Of a stretch of DNA of 8,265 nucleotides, positions 7,965-8,265 are shown in pieces (position 1 is the stretch's first letter; every line of letters begins with the position of its first letter). The notes beneath the pieces were generated by a model that was given only the letters and a program-made list of their open reading frames with translations, had not been told where the DNA came from and ran no database searches. Origin of the DNA: Gammaproteobacteria bacterium (lineage in GTDB: Bacteria; Pseudomonadota; Gammaproteobacteria; Xanthomonadales; Marinicellaceae); the NCBI GenBank assembly GCA_030426065.1, contig JAUHZH010000076.1:1-8265 (forward strand), given 5' to 3'. The translations under genes and the position numbers were made by a program.

Positions 7965-7986
7965 AAATTTGATGTGGTGTTAAAAT
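7960..7986 (+). promoter_or_regulatory. Putative promoter of the GT9 gene
   Basis: TTCACA at 7960-7965 (5 of 6 to TTGACA) and TAAAAT at 7981-7986 (5 of 6 to TATAAT), with a short 15-bp spacer. Transcription would begin near 7993, about 20 nt before the ATG at 8013. The -35 box overlaps the kdkA start codon and the -10 box lies in the left arm of the palindrome. The short spacer lowers confidence. Confidence 0.35.
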
Positions 7987-8000
7987 GAGTCATTTTAACA
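7978..8000. promoter_or_regulatory. Perfect 23-bp palindrome, candidate operator
   Basis: Arm TGTTAAAATGA (7978-7988), a central G (7989), and arm TCATTTTAACA (7990-8000): eleven of eleven base pairs are symmetric. It lies in the 48-bp gap between the divergent kdkA and GT9 genes and covers the -10-like boxes of both. AT-rich arms with no following T-run argue against a terminator; the symmetry suits a dimeric DNA-binding protein. The regulator is unknown. Confidence 0.55.
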
Positions 8001-8019
8001 GTTAAGCTGTCAATGACAA
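7992..8019 (-). promoter_or_regulatory. Putative promoter of kdkA-uvrC
   Basis: On the minus strand, TTGTCA (8019-8014, 5 of 6) is followed after 16 bp by TAAAAT (7997-7992, 5 of 6). Transcription would begin near 7985, giving a leader of about 21 nt before the GTG at 7964. The -10 box is the mirror copy, in the right palindrome arm, of the + strand -10 box. The -35 box overlaps the first codons of the GT9 gene. A perfect TTGACA also exists at 8013-8008, but the hexamer 17 bp further on (ACTCAT) is poor. Confidence 0.4.
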
Positions 8020-8265
8020 CCAAACATCTCAGCCATCACATGGACGACCCGAAATCATTGTGCATTTTTCGCCTCAGTGCCATTGGTGACGTGACGCACA
8101 TGGTGCCTGTGGTGAAAACGCTGCAAAGCCGATTCCCCGATTGCCAAATCACTTGGGTGGTTGGCTCACTGGAGCACAAGTTGCTTGCTGGTTTGCCGGG
8201 CGTCCGTTTTGTGGTGTTCAATAAATCCAACGGGCTTGCGGCTTTGCTTTCCTTGCGAAAGCATC
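8013..8265 (+). CDS. GT9 family (ADP-heptose:LPS heptosyltransferase-like) glycosyltransferase, 5' part
   Basis: An open frame from ATG 8013 runs off the right edge; 84 full codons are visible. The segment CIFRLSAIGDVTHMVPVVKTL, broken here as CIFRLSAIGD then VTHMVPVVKTL, followed by RFPDCQITWVVG, is the classic N-terminal strand-loop-helix of GT9 enzymes. These transfer ADP-activated heptose to the LPS inner core at the cytoplasmic face. Whether it is WaaC-, WaaF-, WaaQ-like or another member cannot be told from this fragment. The start is uncertain: ATG 8040 places the family's first strand only seven codons in and would be equally good, and neither ATG has a clear Shine-Dalgarno. An in-frame TGA at 7986-7988 bounds the upstream limit. 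The divergent neighbour kdkA acts on the same LPS region, which supports a core-assembly role. Confidence 0.88.
   Translation, partial: MTTKHLSHHMDDPKSLCIFRLSAIGDVTHMVPVVKTLQSRFPDCQITWVVGSLEHKLLAGLPGVRFVVFNKSNGLAALLSLRKH

Noticed and set aside
7961..7993. Ten-codon mini-ORF (MTHFNTTSNL) on the - strand whose TGA overlaps the kdkA GTG as GTGA
   Set aside because: It is a neat coupling geometry, but its ATG falls inside the -10 box of the best kdkA promoter, so it would not be transcribed from there. It has no Shine-Dalgarno.
8036..8230. 64-codon frame on the - strand at the right edge
   Set aside because: It is antisense to the GT9 gene, whose RLSAIGDV-type N-terminus is unmistakable.

Overview
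The window looks like chromosome of a Gram-negative gammaproteobacterium with mid-range GC (mid-40s percent by eye). The yhdP–tldD gene order is the arrangement known from E. coli. TldD and UvrC have nearly the same length and key-residue positions as the E. coli proteins. A Kdo kinase and a GT9 glycosyltransferase point to a lipopolysaccharide-bearing outer membrane. I cannot fix the genus. Coding density is very high, and I see no tRNA, rRNA, CRISPR array, insertion sequence or prophage gene.

Left block, + strand (1-3826): the 3' part of yhdP (AsmA-like lipid-transport protein, 5' end outside the window), a single-domain PqiA-family membrane protein, and tldD (metalloprotease subunit). Each gene overlaps the next, so they form one translationally coupled operon. 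The PqiA-like gene sits between two genes that are adjacent in E. coli, and it is the most unusual gene in this block.

Middle and right block, - strand (7964 down to 3834): kdkA (Kdo kinase), uvrC (excinuclease subunit C, 4-nt overlap with kdkA) and a membrane-bound PAS-GGDEF diguanylate cyclase 70 bp further on. They run co-directionally and probably form one operon, with a possible extra promoter before the cyclase. The cyclase gene converges on tldD with only 7 nt between the stop codons.

Right edge, + strand (8013-8265): the 5' end of a GT9 heptosyltransferase-like gene, divergent from kdkA. The 48-bp divergent intergenic region contains a perfect 23-bp palindrome. Its two arms each carry a TAAAAT -10-like box, one per direction, giving what looks like overlapping divergent promoters under one operator.

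By function, most genes concern the cell envelope: YhdP and the PqiA-like protein fit phospholipid transport between the membranes, while KdkA and the GT9 enzyme fit LPS inner-core assembly. UvrC (nucleotide excision repair), TldD (peptide maturation or proteolysis) and the cyclase (c-di-GMP signalling) are separate functions carried in the same operons. No wholly new system is evident. The best leads are the YhdP-coupled PqiA-like protein and the palindromic divergent promoter.
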